Origin: Pontibacter amylolyticus | GTDB lineage: Bacteria; Bacteroidota; Bacteroidia; Cytophagales; Hymenobacteraceae | Assembly: GCF_014638845.1 (NCBI RefSeq) | Contig: NZ_BMFP01000002.1 | Location: 514,373-578,372, forward strand | DNA: 64,000 nt | Direction of reading: 5' to 3' | In this document: positions 56,640 through 64,000 of the stretch, piece after piece | Layout of the letters: every line of letters begins with the position of its first letter | Numbering within the stretch: the stretch's first letter is position 1 | Translations under genes and position numbers: made by a program | The notes under the pieces: generated by a model | What the model was told of the DNA's origin: nothing | What the model saw: only the letters and a program-made list of their open reading frames with translations | Database searches by the model: none

Positions 56640-58634
56640 ATGAGATTACGATTCCTATACCTACTGATTCTTCTGGCCACAGTATGCGCGCAGCCACTGG
56701 TGGCGCAGAAAAAAGAGATGAAGGAGGCTGATAAGTACTTCAACAGCTTTGAGTACGCCCTGGCGCTTGATGCCTACAAAAAGCTAATGGAGCGCAAAGA
56801 GCCCGACGCCTACCTGCTTGAGCGTATTGCGGACAGCTACCGCCTGATGAACAACAGCAAGGAGGCCGAGTTCTGGTATGCCCAGGCGGCCGGCTTCGAG
56901 AATGTCACGCCAGCGAGCATCTTCTACTATGCCGAAGCAGCCAAGCGCAATGGCAACTATGAGAAGGCGAAGGAAATGTATACCAGTTATGCCCGCCGTG
57001 TGCCGGAGCAGGCCACCATGGCCATGGAGAAGGCCGCATCCTGCGACACGGCCAGCTTCTGGACCAACAGACCCCTCTCTTATGAAATTGCTGTTGAGGA
57101 AAAGCTGAACTCCTCCGGTGTTGACTTTAGCCCTATTCAGCTGCCGAACGGCGACATGGTTTTCTCTTCAGACAGACTCCCGACCGACGACAGCAAGAAA
57201 AAAGAGCGCTTTAACTGGACAGGCAATGGTTTTGTGCAACTGTACTACGCCAGTATGAAAGAAGACTCTACCTGGAGCGAGCCGAGCCCGCTCAGCGAAG
57301 AGATCAACACAGAGTTTCACAACGGGCCGGCCGCCTTCCTGCCGAAGGAGAACACACTCTACTTTACCAGAACCAACAGTGTGAAGCGTAGCCAGAGCAA
57401 AGTGAACACGGACCCTACCAGTTGGGTGAATAGAGGTGGTGGTAAAGGAACTGGGAACATTAACCGCCATGAGATCTTTACAGCGCGTCGCAATGGCGAG
57501 GAATGGGTGGATATAAAGCCCTTCAAGTATAACAAGCCACAGGAATACTCGGTTGGTCATCCGGCCATTACGCCAGACGGCAAGCTGCTCTACTTCGTGT
57601 CGGATATGCCGGGAGGGCAGGGAGAAACTGACATTTACTACAGCGAGCGACAGCCGGACGGCAACTGGGGCGAGCCCGTGAATGCAGGCGAAGTGATCAA
57701 CACAAGTGGCCGTGAGAGCTTCCCGAGCATTGGAGGCGATGGCAAACTTTACTTCTCATCTGACGGGCACGTAGGCCTTGGCGGACTAGACATCTTCAGA
57801 GCAGAAGGAGAGCACGGCAGCTGGACACGCGTACAGAACCTGATGTACCCGCTCAACACCTCACGCGACGACTTAGGTATAGTAGTAGACAGCTCAGGTA
57901 CCAAAGGCTGGCTTTCATCCGGCAGAACGAGCGAATCGGGCTACGATAACATCTATAAATTCAGAGAGGTGAACGTGGAGTGTACGCTGGTGGGCCAGAC
58001 GTACGAAATGGTGGACCAGCCGGGAACGCACATCAAGAAACGCGTGATGGTAGACAATGTACTGCTGCAGTTGTTTGAAGAAAACGTGGGCTCGATGGTG
58101 GAAACGCACTCCGACTCTACGGGTAACTTCAACTACAAAGTGGAGGCGGGCATGCAGTACACCATCCGGGGCAGTAAAAAAGGCTACCTGACCCAGACGA
58201 TCCTCTTCACGCCGGATTGCCGCTTCAGCATAGACTCGCTGCTGGTGGAGATGATCATGTACCGCGACACGCCGAACGTGCCGATCGTGCTGGAAAACAT
58301 CTTCTACGACCTCGACAAGCATGACATTCGCCCGGATGCGGCCATCGAACTGGACAAACTGGTGCGTATCCTAAAGGCCAACCCGACGATCCGCATTGAG
58401 CTGAGCTCGCACACCGATAGCCGCCAGACCCGTAAGTATAACCAGGACCTGTCGGAGCGCAGAGCCCAGGCCGCCGTGGATTACATCGTCTCGAAAGGTA
58501 TAGATCGTAAGCGACTGGTAGCGAAAGGCTATGGCGAAACCAGGCTGCGTAACAAGTGTGCTGACTTTGTAGAGTGTTCGGAGGAAGATCACCAGGTGAA
58601 CCGCCGTACCGAATTCAAGATCATCAGCAAGTAA
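56640..58634 (+). CDS. TPR-PD40-OmpA envelope protein (PorE-like architecture)
   Basis: A 664-residue protein. Signal peptide (QPLVAQ); TPR-like helices (about 25-130, DKYFNSFEYALALDAYKKLMERKEPDAYLLERIADSYRLM); PD40/beta-propeller repeats (about 150-420, LPNGDMVFSSDR, TPDGKLLYFVSDMPGG, GDGKLYFSSDGHVGLGGLDIF); a carboxypeptidase-regulatory-like domain (about 445-540); and a C-terminal OmpA domain (VLENIFYDLDKHDIRPDA, then ELSSHTDSRQTRKYNQDLSERRAQAA). This order equals that of PorE, which ties the T9SS to peptidoglycan. There is no lipobox, so it may be a soluble periplasmic paralogue. Last gene of the operon. Confidence 0.92.
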   Translation: MRLRFLYLLILLATVCAQPLVAQKKEMKEADKYFNSFEYALALDAYKKLMERKEPDAYLLERIADSYRLMNNSKEAEFWYAQAAGFENVTPASIFYYAEAAKRNGNYEKAKEMYTSYARRVPEQATMAMEKAASCDTASFWTNRPLSYEIAVEEKLNSSGVDFSPIQLPNGDMVFSSDRLPTDDSKKKERFNWTGNGFVQLYYASMKEDSTWSEPSPLSEEINTEFHNGPAAFLPKENTLYFTRTNSVKRSQSKVNTDPTSWVNRGGGKGTGNINRHEIFTARRNGEEWVDIKPFKYNKPQEYSVGHPAITPDGKLLYFVSDMPGGQGETDIYYSERQPDGNWGEPVNAGEVINTSGRESFPSIGGDGKLYFSSDGHVGLGGLDIFRAEGEHGSWTRVQNLMYPLNTSRDDLGIVVDSSGTKGWLSSGRTSESGYDNIYKFREVNVECTLVGQTYEMVDQPGTHIKKRVMVDNVLLQLFEENVGSMVETHSDSTGNFNYKVEAGMQYTIRGSKKGYLTQTILFTPDCRFSIDSLLVEMIMYRDTPNVPIVLENIFYDLDKHDIRPDAAIELDKLVRILKANPTIRIELSSHTDSRQTRKYNQDLSERRAQAAVDYIVSKGIDRKRLVAKGYGETRLRNKCADFVECSEEDHQVNRRTEFKIISK

Positions 58635-58662
58635 TAAACAAGTAATAAATTAAGGTTAAAGC

Positions 58663-58698
58663 AAAGCCCCGGCCCTCCTGAGAGAGCCGGGGCTTTTT
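58663..58698 (+). terminator. Terminator of the T9SS surface operon
   Basis: Stem AAAGCCCCGGC / GCCGGGGCTTT with a T-run, 29 bp after the last stop. Confidence 0.92.
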
Positions 58699-58944
58699 GT
58701 TTGCAGTCAGTTACTTTTGCTCAGGTATAGCAGCTTGGAAAAGGTATAGGAATGCTGGAAAGCAGCCAGACAGAATTAATTTGAAGTAAACAAAATCATG
58801 CTGGTGCAGACAGTTTACCGATTCAAGCTGCTTCGCTTATCAAAGGCACCTATTAGCGGGACACCTGCCCGTTGTCGTCAGGTATAGCTATTCTGTTAAG
58901 ATGCGCTATATCTGATGGCAATAGCAGGTATAGCGCTCTCTAAG

Positions 58945-59712
58945 CTACTGTGCAGACCAACCACCGTCCACCGGGAGCATGGCGCCAGTTAACTGTGCAG
59001 CTGACTCGGAGGCCAGGTATAGCGCCAGGTTGCCGAGTGCCTCTACTTCCACAAACTGCTTGATGGGTTGCTTTTTGAGCATCACTTTTTCAATGACTTC
59101 TGTTTCTGACATCTGGTGGGCACGCGCCTGATCCGCGATCTGGGCTTCTACCAAAGGGGTGCGTACATAGCCCGGGCAAATCGCATTGCACGTAATACCA
59201 TGCGGGGCTCCCTCCAGCGCCAGCACCTTTGTTATACCTGCCACCCCGTGTTTCGCGGCCACATAGGCTACTTTATACTCGGAGGCACGCAGCGCATGCG
59301 CCGATGCGATGTTGATGATCCGTCCGAATCCTCGGGCTTTCATACCTGGCCATACGGCTTTAGAGGCATGGAAAGTAGCCGACATGTTGATGGCGATGAT
59401 GGCATCCCAGCGGTCTTCCGGAAATTCGTCGACCGGAGCGACATACTGTATACCTGCATTGTTGATGAGTACATCCACTTGCCCAAACTCCTGCTCTGCC
59501 TGCTGCACCATCTCCCGGATCTGCTCCGGCTGCTGCATGTTGGCCGACGAGAACATGACCTTTATGTTGTACTCCTGTGCCAAGTCATCGGCAATCTGCT
59601 GACCATTTTTCTCCAGCCCGTTTAAGAGCAAATTATACCCCTGCGCGGCAAAAAGTCGGGCTATACCTAAGCCTATGCCACTCGTGCCACCTGTAATGAT
59701 TGCATTCTTCAT
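58945..59712 (-). CDS. 3-Hydroxybutyrate dehydrogenase (SDR family)
   Basis: A 255-residue short-chain dehydrogenase. NAD-binding TGGTSGIG at the N-terminus, NNAGIQYVAPVDEFP, catalytic Ser in IASAHALRAS, YVAAK with catalytic Tyr and Lys, and CPGYVRTPLVEAQI. The AGIQYVAPVDEF and LVEAQIADQA blocks are typical of D-beta-hydroxybutyrate dehydrogenase, which oxidises 3-hydroxybutyrate to acetoacetate. It is separated from the TonB receptor gene upstream by a terminator, so it may be partly independent. Ends with DGGWSAQ. Confidence 0.9.
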   Translation of the reverse strand: MKNAIITGGTSGIGLGIARLFAAQGYNLLLNGLEKNGQQIADDLAQEYNIKVMFSSANMQQPEQIREMVQQAEQEFGQVDVLINNAGIQYVAPVDEFPEDRWDAIIAINMSATFHASKAVWPGMKARGFGRIINIASAHALRASEYKVAYVAAKHGVAGITKVLALEGAPHGITCNAICPGYVRTPLVEAQIADQARAHQMSETEVIEKVMLKKQPIKQFVEVEALGNLALYLASESAAQLTGAMLPVDGGWSAQ

Positions 59713-59734
59713 GTGTGAAAACCTGTGAATTGAA

Positions 59735-59780
59735 TATGTAACGCAAAAAAACAGAGCGCCCTTGCGGGGCGCCCTGCCTT
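59735..59780 (-). terminator. Terminator after TonB-dependent receptor gene (minus strand)
   Basis: Read on the minus strand: stem GGGCGC / GCGCCC in a GC-rich hairpin, then CTCTG and a seven- to eight-T run. It lies between the receptor gene and the 3-hydroxybutyrate dehydrogenase gene. Confidence 0.8.
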
Positions 59781-59794
59781 CACCTTAATCTAAT

Positions 59795-62296
59795 CTACCT
59801 AACGTCGTTTTTGTCTTTTTTGCCACCGAAGTCGAAGCGCAGTTCAGCTGAGTACAGGCGGCCGATAACCGGTGAACCCACAAACTCGCGCTGCTCGGTA
59901 TTGAACAGGTTGGATACGCTGGCACCCAGTGTGATCATCTGCGTGAAACGGTAGCCAGCGCTCACGTCCACAGAGGTAAAGCCACCCAGCGGTCCGTAAT
60001 TGTAAAGGAGCGGTGCCACACGCTTATTTGCATTTTCTTTAGCTGCCACCTGCGAACCGGAGTAGAAGTCATACTCTGGCAGGATGCGCACGTTCACAGA
60101 GCCAAAGAATTTGTTGTTGAACAGGTCACGGGCCGTGAAGTTGAAATTGTAGCGGTGCTTCGGTGCGTTCAGGCTGCTTTCAGCGGGAACCACTTTGCCG
60201 TCACCATTCGCGTCGTTGTCCAGGTTGTCGTGGTCCGTAATGTCAGAGTTGAAGTAAGAGTACTTGGCGCCTACGCTGAAGTTATTGTTCAGGTAGTAGT
60301 TCAGGCCAAGATCGGTACCCCAGGAGTTCACGTTACCATAGTTCAGGTAGGTGAGGTAGTAGTTCAGCGCGTTAGAAGCGGCCTCTGTCACGTCTTCAGT
60401 ACCTTTGCGAATCACTTTCTCTTTGCCCATAAGCGGGGTGATGGCTGTCAGTGGCGAGATAAAGTCCTCAGACATAGAATACCATGTGCTCAAGTCCACA
60501 TAAAACTTGTCGGTTGGAGTGCCTTTGTAACCCAATTCGAAGGTCTGCACACGCTCCGGCTCCAGTTTCGGAATCTCACGGGTGGCACCTGTTTCGGTGT
60601 TCTGTATCGTCAGGCCGGCGCCGCTACCCAGAATGGCCAGGGCACCATTGTTCAGGTAAAACTCCTGGAACTGGATGGAAGGGGCCGCATAGGCGCGACC
60701 GTAAGTGGCTCTGAAAGTACCGGCCAGCGCGTTGAGTGTGAGGGCGGCTTTCGGGCTGAACTGCGTGCCGTAGTTATCGTGGCGGTCGAGGCGGGCACCC
60801 ACCACAGCGCGTACACGGTCACCCAGGCCGCGCTCGATCTGGGCAACAGCACCGTACTGGTTCAGGATGATATCGCCGTTGCGGTCATCGAGATAAGTCT
60901 GGCGGCTATAGGCCACGTCGCGCTGGAAGCTCAAGCCGGTTACGATATCAAAACCACCATAGCTGTTGTTGTACTGCACCTCTCCGTTCAGACGGTGGCT
61001 CTTGTCGATGAAGCCCGGGAAAGCGATGGCCGGAGAGTTAGGGTATAGCTCTCCTCTGGCAGCACCTGTCTTGGACTTTTCGTGTGCCACTTCCTGCGAC
61101 TGACCCAAGGCACGCAAGGTATAGTAATTGTTGGTGCGGGCGTTGATCTGGTAAGTGTCACCGGCATCGTTCCAGGTGTTGTATACCTGTGCAAAGATGC
61201 GTGGCGTTACGATGCGGCCGTGCAGGTACTGGAAAGTCCAGCCGTCGATCTGGTTACGGCCGTTGTTGGTGACGCCAATGTTAGAGCCTTGTCCGATACC
61301 GTAGTCCAGGATCACATCCATGTTCTGGGTCGGGCTGTAATACACGGCGGCGCTGGCACGCTTGAAGTTGAAGTTGAAATCCACATCATACTCAGGCAAG
61401 GCACCCAGTGTGGCATTGTAAACGGTGTCGATGAATTCAAAGTCTTTGCCCTGCGTGTATTCTGCATTCACTTTATAGGCAAACTTGCTGTTGATCACCC
61501 CGGCATGGCGGGCGCGGGCCGAGAGAACGCTTTGGTTACCGGCACCCAGCGTAACGGTGGTGCCCGGATGACGACGTGGGTCTTTGGTGATCGTGTTGAT
61601 GATCCCGTTGTGCGCGTTCGGACCATAAAGTGCCGAAGAAGGGCCCAGAATCACTTCCACCCGCTCAATGTCTTCTTTGATCACGGTATTGTAAACACCG
61701 GCCGGAAGGCCGGTACCGCCCGGCAGCATGGAGTTACGGCCGTCGGTAAGCTGGAACATCTTCACGTTAAAGGCATTGTTGAAGCCGCGGGCGTTGATGC
61801 CGATACCGGCCACCCCAGAGCGCACCACTTCCACGCCCTGCACCTTGTTGAGCAACTCACCCACGTTAAAAGAAGGCAGCTCGGTCAGGTCGCGCGTGGA
61901 GATCACGCTGATGGCGGCGGGCGCCTCGGTGAGTTTCTCCGGACGACGGGAAGCCGTTACCACAATTTCCTCGCCTACTACCTGAGTAGTGTTCATGGTC
62001 ACAGTGCCGATGTCGGTTGTGCCACCAGAGCTAACCGTGATGGATTGTCTTGGGAAGGTATAGCCTACATAAGAAATACGCATGTTGTAGGTGCCGGCTG
62101 GCACATCCATAATACTGAACTCACCGGCCGCATCCGTAGAGGCGCCTTTGGTGGTTCCTTCAAGCAAAACTGTGGCACCCGTCAGGGGCTCCCTGGTATC
62201 GGCCCCGAGCACGCGGCCTCGCACACTGCCGCTTTGGGCCAGTGCCACCTGTGTCACTGCAAGGAGTGCGAACAGGAGAGAGTAAATTTTTTTCAT
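59795..62296 (-). CDS. TonB-dependent outer-membrane receptor
   Basis: An 833-residue receptor. Signal peptide (TQVALAQ); carboxypeptidase-regulatory-like domain (about 25-105, GSVRGRVLGADTREPLTGATVLLEG); plug domain (about 115-240, EEIVVTASRRPEKLTEAPAAISVIS, GVEVVRSGVAGIGINARGF); and a beta-barrel to the C-terminus (SVSNLFNTEQREFVG, ending RLYSAELRFDFGG). It would import a large or scarce substrate with energy from TonB. No SusD partner is adjacent. The hydrolase and symporter genes upstream suggest uptake of an ester or oligomer. The gene starts 38 bp after the hydrolase stop. Confidence 0.94.
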   Translation of the reverse strand: MKKIYSLLFALLAVTQVALAQSGSVRGRVLGADTREPLTGATVLLEGTTKGASTDAAGEFSIMDVPAGTYNMRISYVGYTFPRQSITVSSGGTTDIGTVTMNTTQVVGEEIVVTASRRPEKLTEAPAAISVISTRDLTELPSFNVGELLNKVQGVEVVRSGVAGIGINARGFNNAFNVKMFQLTDGRNSMLPGGTGLPAGVYNTVIKEDIERVEVILGPSSALYGPNAHNGIINTITKDPRRHPGTTVTLGAGNQSVLSARARHAGVINSKFAYKVNAEYTQGKDFEFIDTVYNATLGALPEYDVDFNFNFKRASAAVYYSPTQNMDVILDYGIGQGSNIGVTNNGRNQIDGWTFQYLHGRIVTPRIFAQVYNTWNDAGDTYQINARTNNYYTLRALGQSQEVAHEKSKTGAARGELYPNSPAIAFPGFIDKSHRLNGEVQYNNSYGGFDIVTGLSFQRDVAYSRQTYLDDRNGDIILNQYGAVAQIERGLGDRVRAVVGARLDRHDNYGTQFSPKAALTLNALAGTFRATYGRAYAAPSIQFQEFYLNNGALAILGSGAGLTIQNTETGATREIPKLEPERVQTFELGYKGTPTDKFYVDLSTWYSMSEDFISPLTAITPLMGKEKVIRKGTEDVTEAASNALNYYLTYLNYGNVNSWGTDLGLNYYLNNNFSVGAKYSYFNSDITDHDNLDNDANGDGKVVPAESSLNAPKHRYNFNFTARDLFNNKFFGSVNVRILPEYDFYSGSQVAAKENANKRVAPLLYNYGPLGGFTSVDVSAGYRFTQMITLGASVSNLFNTEQREFVGSPVIGRLYSAELRFDFGGKKDKNDVR

Positions 62297-62334
62297 GATA
62301 ATTAGGTTAGATATTAAAGGTTAAGGTTTAGATG

Positions 62335-63369
62335 CTATTTCAGAAAATCCCGGATCGTTTTGTTAAAAGCGCCCGCCTGCTCGTACTGCAGGAAATGCCC
62401 CGCTTCGGGCAGCAGCACCAGTTGGCTGTTGGGAATGCGCTCGCGCGCGGTTTCGGTCACGGCCTGGGTGGTTAGGTTGGGGTTCAGGTAGCGGTTAGGT
62501 ATAAGCGCGTCATTACTGCCGAAGATGATGAGCGTCGGCACCTGCACCTGCGGCAGTTGTTCGTACACCGGCTCGTCGACCATAGCGGCCACACTGCCAG
62601 CCACAGCCGTACTGTAGGCCCCGAATTCAGCCGACTCAGCCATTTTCAGGCGGTCGTCGATCATATACTGCACATCCCCTGGCATCTGGTGAAAGTTCAT
62701 TTTAAAATTAGCTACCACTTGCTCCGGCGTGGTTTTCTGCACGCTCTCCGGCGTCACCGTCATCTTGAAAAGCTGTTTTTGCTGCTCGGTGAAGGTTTCT
62801 ATACCAGCCGGGGCGGCCAGTATTAAATGCTTGATGCGCTGCGGCTCTTTCAGGGCGGCGGTGATGGCGATCTGCCCGCCCATGGAGTGCCCGACCAGAG
62901 TAGCTTGTTTCAATTCAAGCGCATCCATCAGGGCCAGCACATTGGCGGCGTAGCTCGCCATACCTGGCGTTATACCTGTTTTGTCGGACTTGCCGTAGCC
63001 GGGCAGGTCGATGGCGATGCAGCGGTAATGCTGGCTCAGCTCGGCCACGTTCTTATCCCAGGCAGGCAGGTAGCTGCCCAGTCCATGTATGAAGATCAGC
63101 GTTTCAGGTCCTTTTCCCTCGTCGGTATAAGCTAGTTTGGTGCCGTTGGGCAGCGTCACTTTTTTGACCGCATACTTGTAGTTCAGCCCTTCGAACACAG
63201 GATCGGCAGCTGGTGCAACGGCAGTGGTCTCGGTGCTGGCTGTTGCCGTGTCGGTGGTCTTGTCTATACCTGTGGAGGTGGCGGCAGGCTGCGCCGACTG
63301 GCAGGCCGTGTGCAGGTATAGCAGGCCAAGCGATGCCAGCATGAGTTTAGTTTTTGAGCTCACTTTCAT
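62335..63369 (-). CDS. Alpha/beta hydrolase lipoprotein
   Basis: A 344-residue lipoprotein (lipobox LHTAC, then a Thr/Ala-rich linker) with a complete hydrolase domain: oxyanion HGLGSYLPAW, nucleophile elbow GHSMGGQ, acid in FGSNDALIP and catalytic His in PEAGHFLQYEQ. It resembles esterases and hydroxyalkanoate hydrolases of the MhpC group. The export signal sets it in the periplasm or on the outer membrane. Its start lies inside the 3' end of the symporter gene (23-bp overlap), so the two are coupled. The TonB receptor gene follows after 38 bp. Confidence 0.9.
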   Translation of the reverse strand: MKVSSKTKLMLASLGLLYLHTACQSAQPAATSTGIDKTTDTATASTETTAVAPAADPVFEGLNYKYAVKKVTLPNGTKLAYTDEGKGPETLIFIHGLGSYLPAWDKNVAELSQHYRCIAIDLPGYGKSDKTGITPGMASYAANVLALMDALELKQATLVGHSMGGQIAITAALKEPQRIKHLILAAPAGIETFTEQQKQLFKMTVTPESVQKTTPEQVVANFKMNFHQMPGDVQYMIDDRLKMAESAEFGAYSTAVAGSVAAMVDEPVYEQLPQVQVPTLIIFGSNDALIPNRYLNPNLTTQAVTETARERIPNSQLVLLPEAGHFLQYEQAGAFNKTIRDFLK

Positions 63370-64000
63370 AGGTCGGTTCAGTTAAAAGTGAAGGGTCTTC
63401 TGTTGTCGGCTCAGTGGCTGGCTTCCGGAAGGCGTAGTAAAAGATAAGTCCCACGGCTACCGAAGCCAGTATGGCCAATGCGGCGGCTATACCTGGGTTG
63501 CGCACCGGCGCCTGCATGTAGGTGGTGAGACCGCCGTAGTACACGCCGAAATGCACGATCACCGAAGTGATGGACGCCGCCACCGGGGCAATAAGCGGAA
63601 CCCGGCGCAGGAACATGCCGAAGAGCACCGGTACGAAGGCGGCCGAGAAGTAGGCGTATACCCCGTTCTGCGCAAAAATGCCCACGCTTAGGTTCGGGTT
63701 TTGCAGTTGGTCAAACGTCAGCCAGATGGTGACGGCCGCCAGCACCACGATCACGAGGCGGTTAACCAGCACACCTTTTTTGGTGATGCCTTCGCCCACG
63801 ACCGGGGCCAGGATGTCGGAGGTAATGGTGATGGAGAGTGACTGGATAAGGCCTTCCAAAGTAGAGAGACCCGCCGAGATCAGCCCCAGCACTACCAACA
63901 AGCCCATGTATACCGGGAACTCCTTCACCACATAAGCCGACATGATACCATCCACTGGCAGCGGTTGCCCGTTTACTGTCATATCCGGGAAAGAAAGACG
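63347..64000 (-). CDS. Sodium:solute symporter (N-terminus outside window)
   Basis: The frame is open to the last base of the window, so only the C-terminal 217 residues are seen. There are about five or six transmembrane helices (VYMGLLVVLGLISAGLSTLEGLIQSLS, FAQNGVYAYFSAAFVPVLFGMFL, IAPVAASITSVIVHFGVYYGGL, AALAILASVAVGLIFYYAF) of the SSS/LeuT-like fold. SSS proteins import small acids, sugars or amino acids with Na+. Position with a hydrolase, a receptor and 3-hydroxybutyrate dehydrogenase suggests a hydroxy acid as substrate. Confidence 0.88.
   Translation of the reverse strand, partial: RLSFPDMTVNGQPLPVDGIMSAYVVKEFPVYMGLLVVLGLISAGLSTLEGLIQSLSITITSDILAPVVGEGITKKGVLVNRLVIVVLAAVTIWLTFDQLQNPNLSVGIFAQNGVYAYFSAAFVPVLFGMFLRRVPLIAPVAASITSVIVHFGVYYGGLTTYMQAPVRNPGIAAALAILASVAVGLIFYYAFRKPATEPTTEDPSLLTEPTYESELKN

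Noticed and set aside
61082..62305. 407-codon plus-strand frame opposite the TonB receptor gene
   Set aside because: Its length comes from the biased codon use of the real gene on the other strand; the translation has no protein-like domains.

Overview
The window is a 64 kb piece of a Bacteroidota chromosome, most likely from the Cytophagales family Hymenobacteraceae (Pontibacter-like). The clues are type IX secretion (T9SS) sorting domains, PorP/SprF partners, Bacteroidota promoters (TTTG about 20 bp before TAnnTTTG), the crtD-cruF pair for hydroxylated carotenoids, a class Ia ribonucleotide reductase of eukaryotic type, and a genome-wide habit of using the short word GGTATAG. The genus is inferred; there is no rRNA gene. 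No transposase, prophage or CRISPR array was seen.

Layout. 1-2.8 kb: 5'-truncated SNF2 helicase. 3.3-6.8 kb: carotenoid genes (SRPBCC protein, crtD, cruF) and a TetR regulator. 6.9-8.3 kb: thioredoxin, a small partner protein and a haem-binding lipoprotein (minus strand). 8.4-24.7 kb: housekeeping and envelope genes, including prfA, gpmI, nadC, a ZIP transporter, RlpA, hydrolases, an M43 protease with a T9SS tail and a small heat-shock protein. 25-28 kb: an AT-rich accessory stretch with a T9SS cargo protein. 28-33 kb: nrdA/nrdB diverging from rplU-rpmA across a 647-bp control region with two perfect, inverted DnaA boxes. 34-39.4 kb: a SAM-I riboswitch, metH and metF. 39.5-44 kb: cyclase-family protein, hemW and an Omp85 protein. 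44.1 kb: initiator tRNA. 44.4-58.6 kb: a T9SS surface-protein locus with three PKD-like/Ig-like repeat proteins (one with an ice-binding-type N-terminus), two PorP/SprF proteins and a TPR-PD40-OmpA protein. 58.9-64 kb: a minus-strand cluster (Na+/solute symporter, lipoprotein hydrolase, TonB receptor, 3-hydroxybutyrate dehydrogenase) that may take up and use hydroxybutyrate esters.

The most unusual features are non-coding. GGTATAG/CTATACC is massively over-represented in genes and spacers. Several spacers are bounded by long inverted repeats that abut the neighbouring genes. A 155-bp element has about 49-bp terminal inverted repeats. The SAM riboswitch has a legible switch in which one strand can pair either with the 5' P1 strand or with the metH ribosome-binding site. 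The most unusual protein is the 1398-residue ice-binding-like, 11-repeat, T9SS type B protein.
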